Under the pieces are notes generated by a model. The model saw only the letters and a program-made list of their open reading frames with translations, had not been told where the DNA came from and did no database searches. Source: Rhynchosporium graminicola (taxonomy: Eukaryota > Ascomycota > Leotiomycetes > Helotiales > Ploettnerulaceae). Taken from it: DNA of 64,000 bases. Below, one piece after another: positions 61,356 through 64,000 of this stretch (position 1 is the stretch's first letter; every line of letters begins with the position of its first letter). The position numbers and the translations under genes are program-made. The stretch is taken from assembly GCA_900074885.1 (NCBI GenBank), contig FJUW01000052.1:124001-188000 (forward strand), written 5' to 3'.

Positions 61356-63639
61356 GTTCTTCGAATTTAATACTATAAACCCTACTATCGGGCTATAGTT
61401 ATATTCGGAGTTTCCAGCTTATTATATCTAGGATTAGTTAACTTATAAATAGCGCTTACGAAAGAGAGAAGATAATCGTATTAGCTATATATATTATTAT
61501 AGCCCTATTTCAGGGGAACGTTTCTACTTATAGCTACTCTTAATGATCGTTCGCGGACCGAAATCGTTTGATAAGCTATATGATTTTGAAAGGGTTACTT
61601 ATAAGACGTATAAAGCTACTTATATCGCACGCGGTTTAGCTGAAAATAATTAAGAGTAGTTTTAGTACTTCGATAAAGTAAAGCTATTTACTTTAGTAAG
61701 TAGTCTATAAACGCTTTTTTAAACTAGACTCTATTAACAGGAGATTATAAACCTATTAGCTATCTAAGAGCGATATAAGGAATACTTCTGCGACGATCTT
61801 ACTTATTAGCTATATTAAAAACCCGGCTTTCCTCTCCCTCTTCTGAACCTATATTATAATTACAGACTATAGCTCTTAGCTAAGAGCTTTACGGATTAGT
61901 AATAGTTACTTTCGGGTATCGGCCTACCTGCTTATAAGTAAGATTAGGCTTATTATTATACCTCTTAATAGATAATAAATAATCGAATCGAAGATTTTAC
62001 TACTTTAGTGTAAATAATAAAAGCGAACTTTAATAGTAATTAGCTTATAGCTTTTACGAATATTATAACTGCGATTATTACTAAACCGGAAATAGCGCAC
62101 TTTTATGTCTAAGGCTAAGATAGGTCCGGTAAAACGTATCTATATAAAACTCTCTGCTATTATTACTATAGCGAAGAAAAGTCAGTCCTTTACGTCGCTT
62201 CTACTAGTATTATAGCTTTATTATTACTAAACGGGTATATATTATACTTGTAATTTAAGATCCTGATCGATCTTACGGAATAATCTATAAGTAGTATTAC
62301 GAAGTAAAGCGCGCTCGGCGGTCTCTTATGTTAGGTTAATCTGATTATCTAGAACGAGGTACTAATATAATATAAATATTATTTTAAGGTAATATACTAC
62401 TTATTAGTCGATTTATAAGGCTCTATAGATAACGTTCTCTTTAGCGGTATACTCGTAATACTTAGTAGAGACTTTACGCAGATACTTCTAGTTATACTAC
62501 GGGGTTCGCAAGCTAATATTATAACTACTTATATTCAAAAGTCATTTATCTAGCTCTAACTATATTATATTACCTTACGGATTAATATATAAGTCCGGGA
62601 AAGGGTTTATAGTCCGGAATTCGTAGATTAGATTAGTAATCTACCTTACGATCTGTATAAAGAGCTTTTAGTTATAATTCCGAACTATATTTATTAACTT
62701 ATTAGCGTTTCTAGTTTTATCGACTTTATCTATTCGCTAGCTCTTCTTAGAGGAGCTATTATAGATCTAACTACTTTTATAGGACGCTATCTTTTATTAA
62801 CTCTAAATATAACTATTATAGAGCTAAATAAAATAATTCTTAGTCGCTTTCTGAGCTAGTTACGGATCTACTTAGCTATAGATATATATATAACTAACGC
62901 AGATATTACTAAGATAGACCTTTATTAGTTTTTAGCTAAGACTCTTTAAAAAATCGATCTTCTCTCGCTACTATTATCGCACTTATACCTTAAGCTTAGT
63001 TCGCTTATTCTTCTTTTACGTAATCTTACGCTATCAGAAGGCCTTTATAATAGAACGCGATTAGTAGTTATAGGCCTAAGAAAGTACTATATCGAGGCTC
63101 AGATCTTAAGTAAAGACTTTAATAGATAGTTATAAGTACTCTTACGGATTAAATTAATAGAAATAGATAATAAACTTAGAATTACCTTTTAATAAAAGTA
63201 AATTCCGGTCTATTTATATTTCGCTATAACTATTAATAAGTCTTAAGGATAGTCGTTTCATATAGTAGAGCTAGACTTATAAACGCTTATATTTACCTAT
63301 AGTTAGCTATATATTAGTCTTTCACGAACGTCTAAAGTTAAAGGGTTAAGCGTATTATTACTTATAGAAAATTAATATTAGACTACGAATATTATATTTC
63401 TAGAGGTATTACTTAATCTTTATTAATATTAATTTAGTTAAGAATAATTTATAAGTCTATAGATATACTATATAAGTCTCTTAATTAAGAAAAGTTTAAT
63501 AAAATCTAAAAGAAGTTAAAGATAAAGTAGAACGCGGTTTCTATTTAATATTAACTCCTATAGGAGACTTATAATAGGATTTTCAGCCCCGAAATTTAAC
63601 TTATATTCCTATAGGAGACTTTTAATAGGATTTATAGCT

Positions 63640-64000
63640 TAATTAAGCTCTTACTCTTCTTATCCTTACGCTCCTCTTTCTCCTCTAAATCAGCCTCTAT
63701 ATAGAGATTATCCGCGAGCGATTCGTAAAGAATTGCCCGGGCCTCTAAAAGCTAGCGGTAAGTATAGCGGGAGCGATAGATATAGCTAGTAATAGCAGGG
63801 AAAGCATAGCGAGCTACTACGGATTAGTTATAGGCTATAAAGTAATTAAATTCACGACTTATTATTATTACGAGTACTAAGAGCGACCTAGGTATTTCTA
63901 CGACTATAGGTACGACCCGAGGAAGAGCTAGTAGTAGCAGGGGAGGGAACGATAGGAGTAATAGAGGTAGCAGGGCCGATAGGGCTTATAGATCTGTAAA
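63640..64000 (-). pseudogene. Coding remnant running off the right edge
   Basis: A minus-strand frame enters from the right edge and reads LPRVVPIVVEIPRSLLVLVI, SREFNYFIAYN, SVVARYAFPAITSYIYRSRY, LLEARAILYESLADNLYIEA and DLEEKEERKDKKSKS. RIP-type stops are few. It is beyond the Helitron helicase and could belong to another element or a captured gene. Family not recognised. Confidence 0.45.

Larger units (their letters stand above)
54290..63430 (+). pseudogene. Helitron Rep/Pif1-like helicase remnant
   Basis: One plus frame runs through four segments: about 54290-54610, 57815-59530, 59804-59861 and 61361-63430. The N-terminal segment has KKGAIYLELLREIPDILRKL. The Helitron-specific region has TVDNR, VVPYNLYLLNRYRSHINVEV and IYKYIYK (about 59.2-59.35 kb). 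The C-terminal Pif1-like helicase has motif I at about 62104-62140 (GQAGSGKT-like, now reading G.DRSGKTYL) and LYVASTSIIALLLLNG. Its end motifs TINKS.G.SF and LYISLSRTSKVKG lie at about 63.23-63.34 kb. Removing each insertion plus one TSD copy restores the frame exactly at every junction. Gln/Trp-derived stops make it non-functional. Confidence 0.85.
53700..63600 (+). mobile_element. Helitron, RIP-degraded, with three nested LTR insertions
   Basis: A Rep/helicase-type Helitron gene is split by three insertions: an LTR element (54611-57809), a solo LTR (59531-59798) and a small LTR element (59862-61355). About 4.9 kb of Helitron sequence remains. The outer ends are uncertain. I could not fix the 5' TC end (possibly the TCACGTG near 53697), nor the 3' CTRR end with its hairpin, so the borders given are approximate. 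Confidence 0.75.

Overview
The window comes from a filamentous ascomycete, most likely a Pezizomycotina species; a leotiomycete is my guess and is not proven. Genes have several short introns (about 45-150 nt, GT...AG, CTAAC/CTGAC-like branch sites). Recognisable products are fungal (EAF6, eIF4A, DPP-V, a secreted M28 aminopeptidase, a fungal cupredoxin). The repeats carry repeat-induced point mutation (RIP): CpA/TpG has been converted to TpA while CpG, CpT and CpC survive.

Layout. (1) 1-5435: gene-free sequence rich in microsatellites. (2) 5436-34636: a normal gene-dense euchromatic block with 13 gene models: secreted cupredoxin, large disordered protein, FAH-family hydrolase, small unknown protein, secreted M28 aminopeptidase, PWI/SR splicing factor, Ser/Pro-rich protein, Ser-rich protein, FAHD1-like protein, EAF6, F-box/JmjC protein, eIF4A, coiled-coil/basic-tail protein and a DPP-V peptidase. 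Several pairs are divergent and share 0.5-0.8 kb promoters. (3) From 35279 to the right edge composition changes abruptly to an AT-rich, RIP-degraded block made of nested transposons. The only non-RIPed interruption is a short island at about 52930-53220.

The transposon block can be peeled into layers. A 17.6-kb element with 80-bp terminal inverted repeats (35283-52925, candidate TSD ACGG) has been invaded by a 7.8-kb Ty3/gypsy chromovirus with 268-bp LTRs, and by three copies of a small coding-poor LTR element with 202-bp LTRs. One of those three sits inside another. Further right, a Helitron (Rep/helicase remnant about 54.3-63.4 kb) was invaded by a third LTR retrotransposon (235-bp LTRs, 5'-truncated), by a solo LTR of the chromovirus, and by a fourth copy of the small element. 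Five of the six insertions outside the chromovirus have exact 5-bp TSDs flanking them, and so does the nested copy. Removing the Helitron insertions plus one TSD copy restores one continuous (stop-riddled) Helitron frame.

The most interesting system is the small LTR family. It shares the 3' end of its LTR (about 92 bp), the adjoining primer-binding/leader region and the polypurine tract with the chromovirus, but has a different U3 and no recognisable pol. It looks like a non-autonomous parasite mobilised by the chromovirus. The chromovirus itself carries an extra antisense coding remnant between its chromodomain and 3' LTR. In the euchromatic part, the best oddity is a 6-nt microexon in the cupredoxin gene that supplies part of the copper-binding motif.

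All splice sites are read by eye from frame, GT/AG and family conservation; no similarity search was run.
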